A stretch of DNA of 37,748 nt from JBBSNV01 sp964458605 (GCA_964458605.1 CAYWLS010000032.1:1-37748), one strand, 5' to 3'; counted from the first letter of the stretch, positions 1 to 8,156 are shown. A program made the numbers and translations. The notes: generated from the letters alone by a model not told the origin.

Positions 1-1401
1 GCGGTTGCGGCCCTGCTTGGCCGAGCCGCCGGCCGAATCGCCCTCGACGATGAACAGCTCGGACTTGGCCGGATCGCGCTCCTGGCAGTCCGCCAGCTTG
101 CCCGGCAGGGACGAGATATCGAGCAGGCCCTTGCGCCGCGTCAGCTCGCGCGCCTTGCGCGCGGCTTCGCGGGCGGCCGCCGCCTCGACCACCTTGGTGA
201 CGATCTTGCGCGCCTCGGAGGGGTGCTCGCCCAGCCAGCGCTCCAGCTTCTCGCCGACGATGCTCTCCACCACCGGCCGCACTTCGGACGACACCAGCTT
301 GTCCTTGGTCTGCGAGCTGAACTTGGGATCGGGCAGCTTGACCGACAGCACGCAGGTCAGCCCCTCGCGCATGTCCTCGCCCGACAGCGCGACCTTCTCC
401 TTCTTGGAGATGCCGCTGTCGTTGCCGTAATGGTTGAGCGTGCGGGTCAGCGCGGCGCGGAACGCCGCCAGATGGGTGCCGCCGTCGCGCTGCGGGATGT
501 TGTTGGTGAAGCACAGCATGGTCTCGTGGTAGCTGTCGTTCCACTCCAGCGACAGCTCCAGGCCGATGCCGTCCTTCTCCCCGGCGATGGTGATAGGCGG
601 GTTGTGCAGCGCCTGCTTGTTGCGGTCGAGATAGCGCACGAAGGCCTCGACGCCGCCCTCGTAGTGCATCTCGATGGTCTTGGGCTCGACGCCGCGCGCG
701 TCGGCCAAGGTGATCTTGACGCCCGAATTGAGGAACGACAGTTCGCGCAGCCGGTGCTCGAGCGTGGAGAGGTCGAACTCGGTCTGGGTGAAGGTCTCGG
801 TCGAGGGCAGGAAGGTGACTTCCGTGCCGCGCTTGCCCGGCGGCGCGTCGCCCATCAGCTTGAGGTCTTCCTCCGGCTCGCCGTGGCGGAAGCGCATGAA
901 ATAGGCCTTGCCGGCGCGCCAGATGCGCAGCTCCAGCACCGAGGACAGCGCGTTGACCACCGACACGCCGACGCCGTGCAGCCCGCCCGACACCTTGTAG
1001 GAGTTCTGGTCGAATTTTCCGCCGGCATGGAGCTGGGTCATGATGACCTGCGCCGCCGACACGCCTTCGCCCTGGTGGATCTCGGTGGGAATGCCGCGGC
1101 CGTTGTCCGACACGGTGACCGAACCGTCGGGATTGAGGATCACCTGCACGTTGTCGCAATAGCCCGCCAGCGCCTCGTCGATGGCGTTGTCGACCACCTC
1201 GTAGACCATGTGGTGCAGGCCCGAGCCGTCGTCGGTGTCGCCGATATACATGCCCGGCCGCTTGCGCACCGCGTCCAGCCCCTTCAGCACCTTAATCGAT
1301 TCGGCGCCATAGGCGGCGGCCGCTTCCTCGATCTTGCGCGAGCGGTCGGCTTGCGCGCCGCTCGCGTCGGGGGCGTCGTGCTGTTTGTCGTCCTTGGCCA
1401 T
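1..1401 (-). CDS. gyrB: DNA gyrase subunit B, 3' part cut by window edge
   Basis: ATP-hydrolysing subunit of DNA gyrase, which introduces negative supercoils. The first 467 residues are visible and the frame is open to base 1. The GHKL ATPase is recognisable from EVVDNAIDEALAG, DNGRGIP and GGLHGVGVSVVNALS. The transducer domain follows, and the visible part ends inside the TOPRIM motif (LFIVEGDSAGGSAKQGRNR), so the rest of TOPRIM and the C-terminal domain lie outside the window. The ATG at 1401 gives MAKDDKQHDAPDASG, a polar tail before the conserved IKVLKGLDAVRKRPGMYIGD segment. The gene is downstream of recF with a 65-base gap, in the classical dnaA-dnaN-recF-gyrB order. The gyrB assignment rather than parE rests on this order and the motif spelling, and is very likely. 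Confidence 0.97.
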   Translation of the reverse strand, partial: MAKDDKQHDAPDASGAQADRSRKIEEAAAAYGAESIKVLKGLDAVRKRPGMYIGDTDDGSGLHHMVYEVVDNAIDEALAGYCDNVQVILNPDGSVTVSDNGRGIPTEIHQGEGVSAAQVIMTQLHAGGKFDQNSYKVSGGLHGVGVSVVNALSSVLELRIWRAGKAYFMRFRHGEPEEDLKLMGDAPPGKRGTEVTFLPSTETFTQTEFDLSTLEHRLRELSFLNSGVKITLADARGVEPKTIEMHYEGGVEAFVRYLDRNKQALHNPPITIAGEKDGIGLELSLEWNDSYHETMLCFTNNIPQRDGGTHLAAFRAALTRTLNHYGNDSGISKKEKVALSGEDMREGLTCVLSVKLPDPKFSSQTKDKLVSSEVRPVVESIVGEKLERWLGEHPSEARKIVTKVVEAAAAREAARKARELTRRKGLLDISSLPGKLADCQERDPAKSELFIVEGDSAGGSAKQGRNR

Positions 1402-1466
1402 GGTCTCGTCCTCGCAACTGGCCGCGCCCGGCAGGCGGCAGCCTCGATTTCAGGGTGACGCCGGCT

Positions 1467-2720
1467 TCAGTGCGGCGTCAAAGCCGCGTCTTCGACGCGG
1501 AAGAACTGCGCCCGGTCCTGCAGCGGCGCGAAGGTCTCGGCCTCGGTGCCGGTCATCCAGGCCTGGGCGCCCAGCGCCAGCAATTCGTCGAACAGCGCCG
1601 CCAGCCTGGTCCGGTCGAGATGGGCGGCGATCTCGTCCAGCAGCAGCAAAGGCGGCGTGCCGCGGGCGATGCTGACCAGCCGGGCATGGGCCAGCACCAG
1701 CGCCACCAGCAGCGCCTTCTGCTCGCCGGTCGAGCACTCCGCCGCCGGCCGGTCGCGATCGAGATGGATCACCAGCAGGTCGCTGCGATGGGGTCCCACC
1801 GCGGCGCCGCCGCTCTCCGCATCCTGCCGCCGCGATCCCGCCAGCGCCCCGCGCAACGCCTCCTCGGCATCGACCGCGGCCATCTGGTCGAGCCAGCTCT
1901 CCAGCGCGCCGCTCAGCGCCAGCGCGCCGCGCGGGAAGGGCCCCACCCCCAGCCGCGAGGCCTGGTCGAGCCGCGCCACCATTTCCCGCCGCGCCACCGC
2001 CAGGGCCACGCCGTAGCGCGCCATGGTGTCTTCCAGCGCGTCGAGCCAGGCGGCATCGTTCCTGCTCTCGCCCAGCAGCCGGGCGCGCTGGCGCAGCGCG
2101 TTGTCGTAGGCCGCGGCCCGGCCGGCATGCTCCGGATCGAAGCTCGCCACCATGCGGTCGAGGAAACGGCGCCGGCCGCCGGCGCCTTCGGCGAACAGCC
2201 GGTCGAGCTGGGGCGTCAGCCACACCGCGGCGATGTGCTGGCCCAGCGCCAGCTGGCTGGGCGCCGGTACGCCGTCGATGCGCACCACCCGGCGCAGGCC
2301 CTGGCCATTGGCGGTCGGCTCCAGCCCGGTGCCCACGGCCATCGGTCCCGACGCGGTCTCCAGCTGCGCCGCCACCGCCCAGCCTTTGGCGGCGGCCTGC
2401 TCGGCGCTTTCGCGTGCGGCGCGGCGGGCCATCTCGTCCAGCCGGGCGCGACGCAGGCCCCGACCCGGCGTCAGCAGCGACACCGCTTCCAGAAGGTTGG
2501 TCTTGCCCGCGCCGTTGGGCCCGCTCAGCACCACGCAGCAGCCTTCGGTGTCCAGGCGCAGTCCGGCATAGCAGCGAAATCCGGTCAGCCGCAGCTGGCG
2601 CACCGCCAGGCGCACCGGCGCCGGCTGGGCGTCCGGGCTCGCCGCGACGGCAGGCGAAACCTCCGGCGCGAAGCCGGAAACCGTCTCGCGCAGGACCTGG
2701 CTGCTGGCCGCCCGGCTCAT
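1467..2720 (-). CDS. recF: RecF recombination mediator ATPase
   Basis: SMC-like ATPase that loads RecA at single-strand gaps with RecO and RecR. It has 417 residues. Walker A is GPNGAGKT (67-74), the ABC signature STGEQ is at about 330-334, and Walker B LLLLDE at about 358-363. The usual RecF start (a strand followed by LRLTxFRxY) falls at residues 38-51, so the protein has about 35 extra Ala/Pro-rich residues at the N terminus. I kept the far ATG because it overlaps the dnaN stop by four bases (ATGA, 2717-2720), the usual sign of translational coupling. A shorter protein from an internal alternative start cannot be excluded. It lies between dnaN and gyrB and is probably co-transcribed with dnaN. 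Confidence 0.96.
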   Translation of the reverse strand: MSRAASSQVLRETVSGFAPEVSPAVAASPDAQPAPVRLAVRQLRLTGFRCYAGLRLDTEGCCVVLSGPNGAGKTNLLEAVSLLTPGRGLRRARLDEMARRAARESAEQAAAKGWAVAAQLETASGPMAVGTGLEPTANGQGLRRVVRIDGVPAPSQLALGQHIAAVWLTPQLDRLFAEGAGGRRRFLDRMVASFDPEHAGRAAAYDNALRQRARLLGESRNDAAWLDALEDTMARYGVALAVARREMVARLDQASRLGVGPFPRGALALSGALESWLDQMAAVDAEEALRGALAGSRRQDAESGGAAVGPHRSDLLVIHLDRDRPAAECSTGEQKALLVALVLAHARLVSIARGTPPLLLLDEIAAHLDRTRLAALFDELLALGAQAWMTGTEAETFAPLQDRAQFFRVEDAALTPH

Positions 2721-3835
2721 ACCCGCATCGGCATCAGGACATAGAGTGCGCTGGCATCGGCCGCGTCGCGCACCACGGTGGGCGACCCCGCGTCCGCCAT
2801 AGCAAACTGCGCGTCGCCGCCGGTCATCTGTTCGGTGATGTCGAGCAGGTAGCGCGAGTTGAAGCCGATCTCGATCGGCGCGGCGGAATAGCTGACCTCG
2901 ATCTCCTCGGTGGCGCTGCCGGCCTCGGGCGAGGTGGCCGACAGAGTCAGCGCGCCCTTGCTCATGGCCAGCTTGATGGCGCGCGACTTTTCGGTCGAGA
3001 TGGTCGAGACGCGATCGACCGCCTGGGCGAATTCCTTGCAGCGCACTTCCATGATCTTGTCGTTGTGCTGCGGGATGACGCGCTCGTATTCGGGGAAGGT
3101 GCCGTCGATCAGCTTGGAGGTCAGGGTGATCGGGCCGGCGGCGAAGCGGATCTTGGTGTCGGACAGGGCGATCTCGACCACGCCATCCTGTTCGTCCAGC
3201 AGCTTGCGGATCTCGCCCACGGTTTTGCGCGGCACGATCACGCCGGGCATCTGGGCCGCGCCGTCGGGCAGGGCCAGCTGCACGCGCGCCAGGCGGTGGC
3301 CGTCGGTCGCCACCGCGCGCAGCACCGGGGCGCCGTCGGCGGCCGCGGCATGCAGGTAGATGCCGTTCAGGTAGTACCGCGTCTCCTCGGTCGAGATGGC
3401 GAAGCGGGTGCGGTCGATCAGCGCCTTGAGATCGGCCGAGCCCAGGCTGAACTGATGCGGCAACTCGCCCTCGCTCATGGCCGGGAAATCGTCGACCGGC
3501 AGGCAGGACAGGGTGAAGCGCGAGCGGCCGGCGCGCAGCACCAGCTGGGCCTTGTCGGGAATGGCCTCCATTTCGACCTCGGCGCCGTCGGGCAGCTTGC
3601 GCACGATGTCGTAGAGGGTGTGGGCCGGGGCGGTGGTGGCGCCGGGCTTGCCGACATTGCTCGGCACGCTCTCGACGATCGCCAAGTCCATGTCGGTGGC
3701 GGCCAGACTGAGCTTGCCCTTGGCGGCCTGCAGCAGCACGTTGGACAGAATGGGAATGGTATTGCGACGTTCGACCACGCTTTGCACATGGGCCAGCGCC
3801 TTGAGCAGGGCGGCCCGTTCGATGGTGAGTTTCAT
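2717..3835 (-). CDS. dnaN: DNA polymerase III sliding clamp (beta subunit)
   Basis: Ring-shaped processivity factor of the replicative polymerase. The ATG at 3835 gives MKLTIERAALLKALAHVQSVVERRNTIPILSN, the canonical N terminus, and 372 residues, the usual family length. The C-terminal hydrophobic end (SALYVLMPMRV) matches the clamp family ending VxMPMR. Upstream in-frame codons reach position 4246 but lie in the dnaA-dnaN gap and show no conservation. The only Shine-Dalgarno-like sequence is a weak GGGCAAG. The gene overlaps recF by four bases. A 376-base gap containing terminators separates it from dnaA, so it probably has its own promoter (see 3971-3979). Confidence 0.98.
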   Translation of the reverse strand: MKLTIERAALLKALAHVQSVVERRNTIPILSNVLLQAAKGKLSLAATDMDLAIVESVPSNVGKPGATTAPAHTLYDIVRKLPDGAEVEMEAIPDKAQLVLRAGRSRFTLSCLPVDDFPAMSEGELPHQFSLGSADLKALIDRTRFAISTEETRYYLNGIYLHAAAADGAPVLRAVATDGHRLARVQLALPDGAAQMPGVIVPRKTVGEIRKLLDEQDGVVEIALSDTKIRFAAGPITLTSKLIDGTFPEYERVIPQHNDKIMEVRCKEFAQAVDRVSTISTEKSRAIKLAMSKGALTLSATSPEAGSATEEIEVSYSAAPIEIGFNSRYLLDITEQMTGGDAQFAMADAGSPTVVRDAADASALYVLMPMRV

Positions 3836-3970
3836 GTCTTGCCCAACGTGAATTGTTGCCCCGGTTGCGCGCTTTTGAGAGCGGCTTGATATCCCCGCGC
3901 GACCCCGGAAAGCACCGCCGGCAGGCCCCGCAGAAAAGCCCGCGCGGGCAGGGGATCGGGACGGTCTGGA

Positions 3971-3979
3971 ACTATACCA
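3971..3979 (-). promoter_or_regulatory. Candidate dnaN promoter (extended -10)
   Basis: On the minus strand this reads TGG-TATAGT, an extended -10 element (TGn plus five of six consensus bases). The -35 region at normal spacing is poor; a TTGTTA is present but 19 bases away. Predicted transcription would start near 3964, leaving a leader of about 130 bases before dnaN. This is the only clear -10 in the otherwise GC-rich gap. Inferred from sequence only. Confidence 0.45.
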
Positions 3980-4117
3980 CGGCGTTGCCGGGAAGTAACA
4001 AATTTCGTGCTGTACTGACCAGCCGTTCGCCCCGGTTTTCCGCGGCTTTTGGCGGTGCCGGCGCGGCCCGGTCGCCGGCCCGATTCGGCTGACCGGAATA
4101 TGGGCATTTCCGGACGG

Positions 4118-4153
4118 AAAACGAGCCCCGCCGGCGCCGGTCCGGGGGGCTCG
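4118..4153 (-). terminator. Intrinsic terminator downstream of dnaA
   Basis: Read on the minus strand, arms CGAGCCCC (4146-4153) and GGGGCTCG (4122-4129) pair perfectly over 8 bp. The loop is GC-rich and can itself fold. The hairpin is followed by TTTTCC (4118-4121 and on). It lies 59-94 bases after the dnaA stop codon, beyond a separate 14-bp hairpin. The U-tract is short, so termination may be partial, which fits a replication operon with some read-through into dnaN. The rest of the 3836-4211 gap holds the dnaN promoter candidate and no gene. Confidence 0.55.
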
Positions 4154-4166
4154 CCGAAGCCGCCGG

Positions 4167-4200
4167 TCGAGGCCGAAGCGCGGCAGCGCTTCGGCCTCGA
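4167..4200 (-). repeat. Perfect 14-bp hairpin just after dnaA
   Basis: Arms TCGAGGCCGAAGCG (4167-4180) and CGCTTCGGCCTCGA (4187-4200) are exact reverse complements around the loop CGGCAG. It begins 12 bases after the dnaA stop. No T-run follows, so it is more likely an mRNA 3'-end stabiliser or a palindromic repeat than a terminator. Its core GAAGCG-CGGCAG-CGCTTC is almost identical to the core of the palindrome at 35865-35925 (GAAGCG-CGGCAA-CGCTTC). Confidence 0.7.
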
Positions 4201-4211
4201 TCTGACCCGTT

Positions 4212-5621
4212 CTAGCTCTGCAGCATGCGGCGCAGCAGCTCGACATCCTCGTTCATCGAGGAATCGGTGGCGCGCAGCTCTTCGATCTTGCGCACCGCGT
4301 GCATCACCGTGGTGTGGTCGCGGTTGCCGAACTTGCGGCCGATCTCGGGCAGGGAGCGCGAGGTGAGCTGCTTGGCCAGGTACATCGCCACCTGCCGCGG
4401 CCGGGCCACGGCGCGGGCGCGGCGCGGCGAATGCATCTCCGCCACCTTGATGTTGAAATGCTGCGCCACGCGGATCTGGATTTCCTCGATGGTGATGCGC
4501 CGGTCGTTGGCGCGCAGCAGGTCCTGCAGCACCTCCTGGACCGTCTCCAGGGTGACGTCGCGGCCGACCAGGGTGGAATGGGCGATCACCCGGTTCAGGG
4601 CGCCTTCCAGTTCGCGCACGTTGGAGGTGATCTTGTGGGCCAGGAATTCCAGCACCTTCTGCGGCACCCCGGCCTTGGCCTGCTCGGCCTTGCTCTGCAG
4701 GATGCCCAGGCGCAGCTCGTAGGTGGTGGCGTGGATGTCCGCCACCAGGCCCCAGCCCAGGCGCGAGCGCATGCGCTCCTCCAGCCCGTCGAGGTCCGAA
4801 GGCGACTTGTCGGCCGAGATCACGATCTGGCGGTTCTGGTCGACCAGGGCGTTGAAGGTATGGAAGAACTCTTCCTGGGTGGCGTCCTTGCCGGCGATGA
4901 ACTGGACGTCGTCGATCATCAGCACGTCGACGCTTCTGAACTGCTCCTTGAACGCCACGGTGTTCTGGTAGCGCAGCGCGCGGATGAACTTGTACATGAA
5001 CTTCTCGGCCGAGAGATAGATCACCCGGCGGGAAGGATCGCGCTCGCGGATGGCGTGCGCGATGGCGTGCATCAGATGGGTCTTGCCCAGGCCGACGCCG
5101 CCATAGAGGTAAAGCGGATTGAACGGCACGCTGGCCGAATCGGCCACGCGCTGGGCCGCGGCATAGGCCAGTTCGTTGGGCTTGCCGACCACGAAATTGG
5201 CGAAGGTGAAGCGCGGATCGAGCGGGGCGGAGATGTCGTCGTCGAAGGCATCGCCGAGCCGGCCGTTGACCGGCTTGCGCGCGGCGGCCGGGATCGGCTC
5301 GCTCGGCGGCGCGGCTTCGGTCTCCTCGACCTCGCTCTTGGCCTTGGCCGCCACGGTCGGCTGGATGCAGATCTCGACGTCGACGATGGCGGCGTTCTCG
5401 GCCGACCACAGCGCCTTCAGGCGCTCCGCGTAGTGCGAGTTGATCCAGTCGCGCATGAAGCGAGTCGGCACCACCAGGCGCAGCTTGGTGTCGCGGATCT
5501 CGCCCAGGGTCAGGGGTTTCAGCCAGCTGCGATAGGCGAGTTCCCCCACCTCCTGACGCAGCCGCGCGCGCACCCGGGCCCATTGGGCGTCGATCTGCAA
5601 CTTGTTGTTCCGCTCCGACAT
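4212..5621 (-). CDS. dnaA: Chromosomal replication initiator DnaA
   Basis: AAA+ ATPase that binds DnaA boxes and opens the origin. It has 469 residues from the ATG at 5621 (MSERNNKLQIDAQWARV). Domain I is at about 10-85, followed by an acidic and Pro/Ala-rich linker at about 95-135. The AAA+ module has Walker A GGVGLGKT (174-181) and Walker B VLMIDD (233-238). The C-terminal DNA-binding helix-turn-helix carries the DnaA signature DHTTVMHA (435-442). An in-frame ATG 13 codons upstream is less likely, because the conserved region begins right after MSERNN and a GGGAG sits 10 bases before 5621. It follows the rhodanese gene by 51 bases on the same strand, so the two may share a transcript. Confidence 0.98.
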   Translation of the reverse strand: MSERNNKLQIDAQWARVRARLRQEVGELAYRSWLKPLTLGEIRDTKLRLVVPTRFMRDWINSHYAERLKALWSAENAAIVDVEICIQPTVAAKAKSEVEETEAAPPSEPIPAAARKPVNGRLGDAFDDDISAPLDPRFTFANFVVGKPNELAYAAAQRVADSASVPFNPLYLYGGVGLGKTHLMHAIAHAIRERDPSRRVIYLSAEKFMYKFIRALRYQNTVAFKEQFRSVDVLMIDDVQFIAGKDATQEEFFHTFNALVDQNRQIVISADKSPSDLDGLEERMRSRLGWGLVADIHATTYELRLGILQSKAEQAKAGVPQKVLEFLAHKITSNVRELEGALNRVIAHSTLVGRDVTLETVQEVLQDLLRANDRRITIEEIQIRVAQHFNIKVAEMHSPRRARAVARPRQVAMYLAKQLTSRSLPEIGRKFGNRDHTTVMHAVRKIEELRATDSSMNEDVELLRRMLQS

Positions 5622-5672
5622 TCCCCCAACGCTCCCTGTCAGCCACGCACCGTTCGCCATGCCTGGGCCGGC

Positions 5673-6131
5673 CTATTTCTGCTGCCACGGCAGACCGGCG
5701 GCCTTCCAGCCGGCGGTACTGCCGCGATGGCCGGCGCGATCGACCGGCCCCTCGAAACCGTCGAGGATGTTGTAGCAGCGGGTCATGCCGTGCGCCGTCA
5801 TCGCCTGGGCGGCCGCCTTGGAGCGCACGCCCGAACGGCACAGGAACAGCACCGGCCGTTTGCCGGAGAGGCCCGCCTGGCTCAGCGCCTCGGCAAACCC
5901 GGCATTGACCTGCATCGTGGGATAGACCTGCCACTCGACCGGCACGACCTTCTTGCCGAGCTTCGCCAGGTCGGGCACGCCGACATAGTTCCACTCGGCG
6001 CTGGTTCGCACATCGACCAGCACGGCATCGGCTTCGTGTTCGAGCATGTTCCAGGCGGCATTGGGCGAGACATCGCCGGCGTAGCCGGAGGCGGGAATGA
6101 CATCATCGCTCGTCGTCATGCCATCCGCCAT
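5673..6131 (-). CDS. Single-domain rhodanese-like sulfurtransferase
   Basis: One rhodanese domain, 152 residues from the ATG at 6131. The active-site loop is CRSGVRS with catalytic Cys98 (CxxGxR), the usual sulfur-carrying persulfide loop. An N-terminal VLVDVRTSAEWNYVGVPD strand and a C-terminal GWKAAGLPW tail are typical of small alphaproteobacterial members. Starts at 6131 (AGGGGCAAGG upstream) or 6119 (MTTSDD) are both possible; longer readings add unconserved sequence. There is no signal peptide, so it is probably cytoplasmic. Its place directly upstream of dnaA is unusual, because many alphaproteobacteria go from rpsT straight to dnaA. The sulfur donor and acceptor cannot be read from the sequence. 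Confidence 0.85.
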   Translation of the reverse strand: MADGMTTSDDVIPASGYAGDVSPNAAWNMLEHEADAVLVDVRTSAEWNYVGVPDLAKLGKKVVPVEWQVYPTMQVNAGFAEALSQAGLSGKRPVLFLCRSGVRSKAAAQAMTAHGMTRCYNILDGFEGPVDRAGHRGSTAGWKAAGLPWQQK

Positions 6132-6866
6132 TCGCCTTGCCCCTGTGTGCGCACCGCGATGCGCATTGACCCGGCGTGCGATCGATGACGCTTCGTTCGA
6201 CTGCGTTGTCGCCGAAGCCTTCGCGACCGGCGCCGAAGCGCCGAATTCGCCGTCACTCAACTCGCACGTTTTTTCCGTATTGGACGTCCGGCGAAAAGCC
6301 GACCGCCTGAACTTTACGAACGTCGTTCGCCGAACCAGACCCCACGCCTTGCCTGCGAACGAAATCGACTCTAGCGATGGATTGGCGGCATGACAACTTT
6401 GTCAAATCGCGAATCGCAGAAAATAAATCGGTGATGCAGGCGCAACACGATGCGCCGTTTCGTGCGTTGCGACTTTTCGTTTCAAGCGTCCAAACGTATA
6501 GCCGATTTTCGACAGGCCGCCGAAATTCGCAATCAAATCGCGGACCTGCGCAGCGTTGTGCGTTTGCGATCTCATCGCGCACAAGGATAAGGCACCGGTG
6601 CTGCCCGACCGGCAGGCAGTCGCAATCGCCATTCGCGTTCGCGGCGTCGTTCCGGCTTTTGCGTCTTGACTCACGCGATTCACATCGCGGCCTGTTCCTG
6701 CCGCGATGCCGCAAGCGACATACCGCCGAGGCATAGCGCACCGCGATGTCGTCGCGTTGCGGATCGTGCGCGCTGGCGCGATACCCAAAAAGCAAACGCG
6801 CCGACCGGAAGGTCGACGCGTCTGCCGAGGAGAGTTTTTTGTCGCGCCGTGCCGGCGCGCGGACGA
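6132..6866. other. Long GC-poorer gene-free region upstream of rhodanese-dnaA
   Basis: About 735 bases without a convincing gene. The 6370-6620 part is visibly poorer in G+C than its surroundings and rich in short GCGATT/TCGCGA-like words. Open frames here translate to Arg/Cys/Ser-rich strings with no family features. GANTC sites, targets of the alphaproteobacterial cell-cycle methylase CcrM, occur near 6367, 6408, 6668 and 6677. A perfect dyad TGACAA-CT-TTGTCA at 6391-6404 overlaps a minus-strand TTGACA hexamer, but I found no good -10 partner. It probably contains the rhodanese-dnaA control region. I see no DnaA-box cluster that would mark an origin. Confidence 0.5.
6783..6820 (-). terminator. 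rpsT intrinsic terminator
   Basis: On the minus strand the arms CGCGTCGACC and GGTCGGCGCG pair over 10 bp (one G-U) around the loop TTCC. TTTGCTTTTTGGG follows. It lies 47 bases past the rpsT stop codon and is a standard Rho-independent terminator. Confidence 0.85.
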
Positions 6867-7142
6867 TCAGCTCTTGCTCGCGCCCATCGCTTTGATGCGC
6901 TTGCTGAGGCGCGAAATCTTGCGCGCCACCGTGTTCTTGTGGATCGTGCCCTTGGAGGCGCCGCGCGCCAGTTCCGGCTGCGCCGTCTGCAGCGCCTTGC
7001 GCGCCGCATCCTGATCGCCCGAGGCGATCGCGACTTCGACGTTCTTCATCGAGCCGCGCAGACGCGAACGGCGCGACACGTTGGTAGCGGTGCGGCGCTT
7101 GGTCTGGCGCGCGCGCTTCTCAGCCGATTTGTGATTGGCCAT
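6867..7142 (-). CDS. rpsT: 30S ribosomal protein S20
   Basis: Small basic protein that binds 16S rRNA in the 30S subunit. It has 91 residues and starts MANHKSAEKRARQTKRRTA, the canonical S20 N terminus. The NTVARKISRLSKRIK helix is conserved near the C terminus. AGGGA lies about 11 bases before the ATG at 7142. It stands alone between a strong promoter (7217-7245) and an intrinsic terminator (6783-6820), so it is a monocistronic unit. The rpsT-dnaA neighbourhood is common in alphaproteobacteria. Confidence 0.98.
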   Translation of the reverse strand: MANHKSAEKRARQTKRRTATNVSRRSRLRGSMKNVEVAIASGDQDAARKALQTAQPELARGASKGTIHKNTVARKISRLSKRIKAMGASKS

Positions 7143-7216
7143 GGCTCGACAATTCCCTGATCCGCCCGCCGGCCGGCCGGATTCCGGCGCGGCGGCTGAA
7201 GGCATGAAAGGCGGCG

Positions 7217-7245
7217 CTTATAGACGCCGTGCCGCAGCCCGTCAA
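7217..7245 (-). promoter_or_regulatory. rpsT promoter
   Basis: TTGACG (7245-7240), a 17-base spacer and TATAAG (7222-7217) on the minus strand closely match the alphaproteobacterial housekeeping promoter. Transcription would start near 7210, about 68 bases before rpsT. The rest of the 7143-7379 gap is GC-rich and holds nothing else I can recognise. Confidence 0.8.
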
Positions 7246-7379
7246 GGCCCGCCGCCAGGCCGGCGCAACGGGCGGAATTGCGGCCCCGGCGGGCCGCGCC
7301 GGCGGCGTCGGGTCGGGCCCGGCCGGCAGCGCCGCCTGTGGCCGGCCGGCGCCTGGCGGCGCCCCCGACATGGGCGCGG

Positions 7380-8156
7380 CTAGCGGTGCTGGAACTTGGC
7401 CGGCCGCTTCTCGACGAAGGCGCCCATACCTTCCATCTTGTCGTGGGTCGAGAAGGTGGAGTGGAACAGGCGGCGTTCGAACAACACGCCTTCGGCCAGC
7501 GAGCTTTCGAAGGCGCGATTGACCGCCTCCTTGGCGATCATGGTGATGGGCAGCGACAGGCCGGCGATCTTCTCGGCGGCGGCCATCGCCTCGTCCATCA
7601 GCTTGTCGAGCGGCACCACGCGCGACACCAGTCCGCAGCGCTCGGCTTCGGCGGCATCCATGTTGCGGCCGGTCAGCACCAGGTCCATGGCTTTCGACTT
7701 GCCGACGAACTTGGCCAGGCGCTGCGTGCCGCCCGAACCGGGGATGGTGCCGAGCAGGATCTCGGGCTGGCCGAACTTGGCGTTGTCGGCGGCGATGATG
7801 AAGTCGCACATCATGGCGACTTCGCAGCCGCCGCCCAGCGCGAAGCCGGCTACCGCGGCGATGATCGGCTTGCGGAAGGTGGAAACGCGCGTCCAGCCCT
7901 TGGTGATGAAGTCCGCCATGTAGACGTCCATGTAGTCGCGGTCTTTCATCTCCTTGATGTCGGCGCCGGCGGCGAAGGCGCGCTCCGAGCCGGTCAGCAC
8001 CACGCAGCCGATATTGGCGTCGTCCTCGAAGCCGTTGAGCGCGTGGCCCAGCTCGTCGATCAGCGCCTTGCACAGCGCGTTGAGCGCCTTGGGGCGGTTC
8101 AGCCGGATCACGCCGACGCGGCCCTTGGTTTCGACCAGGATGTTCTCGTAGTTCAT
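7380..8156 (-). CDS. Enoyl-CoA hydratase (crotonase)
   Basis: Hydrates trans-2-enoyl-CoA to 3-hydroxyacyl-CoA in fatty-acid beta-oxidation or a related acyl-CoA pathway. It has 258 residues, the usual length for a single-domain crotonase. The oxyanion-hole strand AFAAGADIKEM is present, and both catalytic glutamates are there: GGGCEVAMMCDF and FGQPEILLGTIPG. It is therefore a true hydratase rather than a non-catalytic or isomerase paralogue. GGAGG five bases before the ATG at 8156 fixes the start. It precedes rpsT and follows mutM on the same strand, a frequent alphaproteobacterial arrangement. An Irr-box-like palindrome sits just upstream (8171-8187). Confidence 0.95.
   Translation of the reverse strand: MNYENILVETKGRVGVIRLNRPKALNALCKALIDELGHALNGFEDDANIGCVVLTGSERAFAAGADIKEMKDRDYMDVYMADFITKGWTRVSTFRKPIIAAVAGFALGGGCEVAMMCDFIIAADNAKFGQPEILLGTIPGSGGTQRLAKFVGKSKAMDLVLTGRNMDAAEAERCGLVSRVVPLDKLMDEAMAAAEKIAGLSLPITMIAKEAVNRAFESSLAEGVLFERRLFHSTFSTHDKMEGMGAFVEKRPAKFQHR

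Noticed and set aside
223..1458. Long open frame on the plus strand opposite gyrB
   Set aside because: It is the antisense reading of gyrB in GC-rich DNA; the translation is Ala/Arg/Gly-rich with no family features, whereas the minus-strand frame is unmistakable GyrB. The same holds for other long antisense frames, such as those opposite dnaA, dnaN, ubiB and pnp.
3836..4211. Replication origin between dnaN and dnaA
   Set aside because: No DnaA-box cluster (TTATCCACA-like) or AT-rich unwinding element is present. The gap is GC-rich and is explained by terminators and a promoter. Alphaproteobacterial origins are usually not beside dnaA.
6253..6795. Open frame of 180 codons upstream of the rhodanese gene
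   Set aside because: The product is Arg/Cys/Ser-rich without recognisable domains, overlaps the rpsT terminator, and the overlapping frames look equally random. Treated as non-coding.
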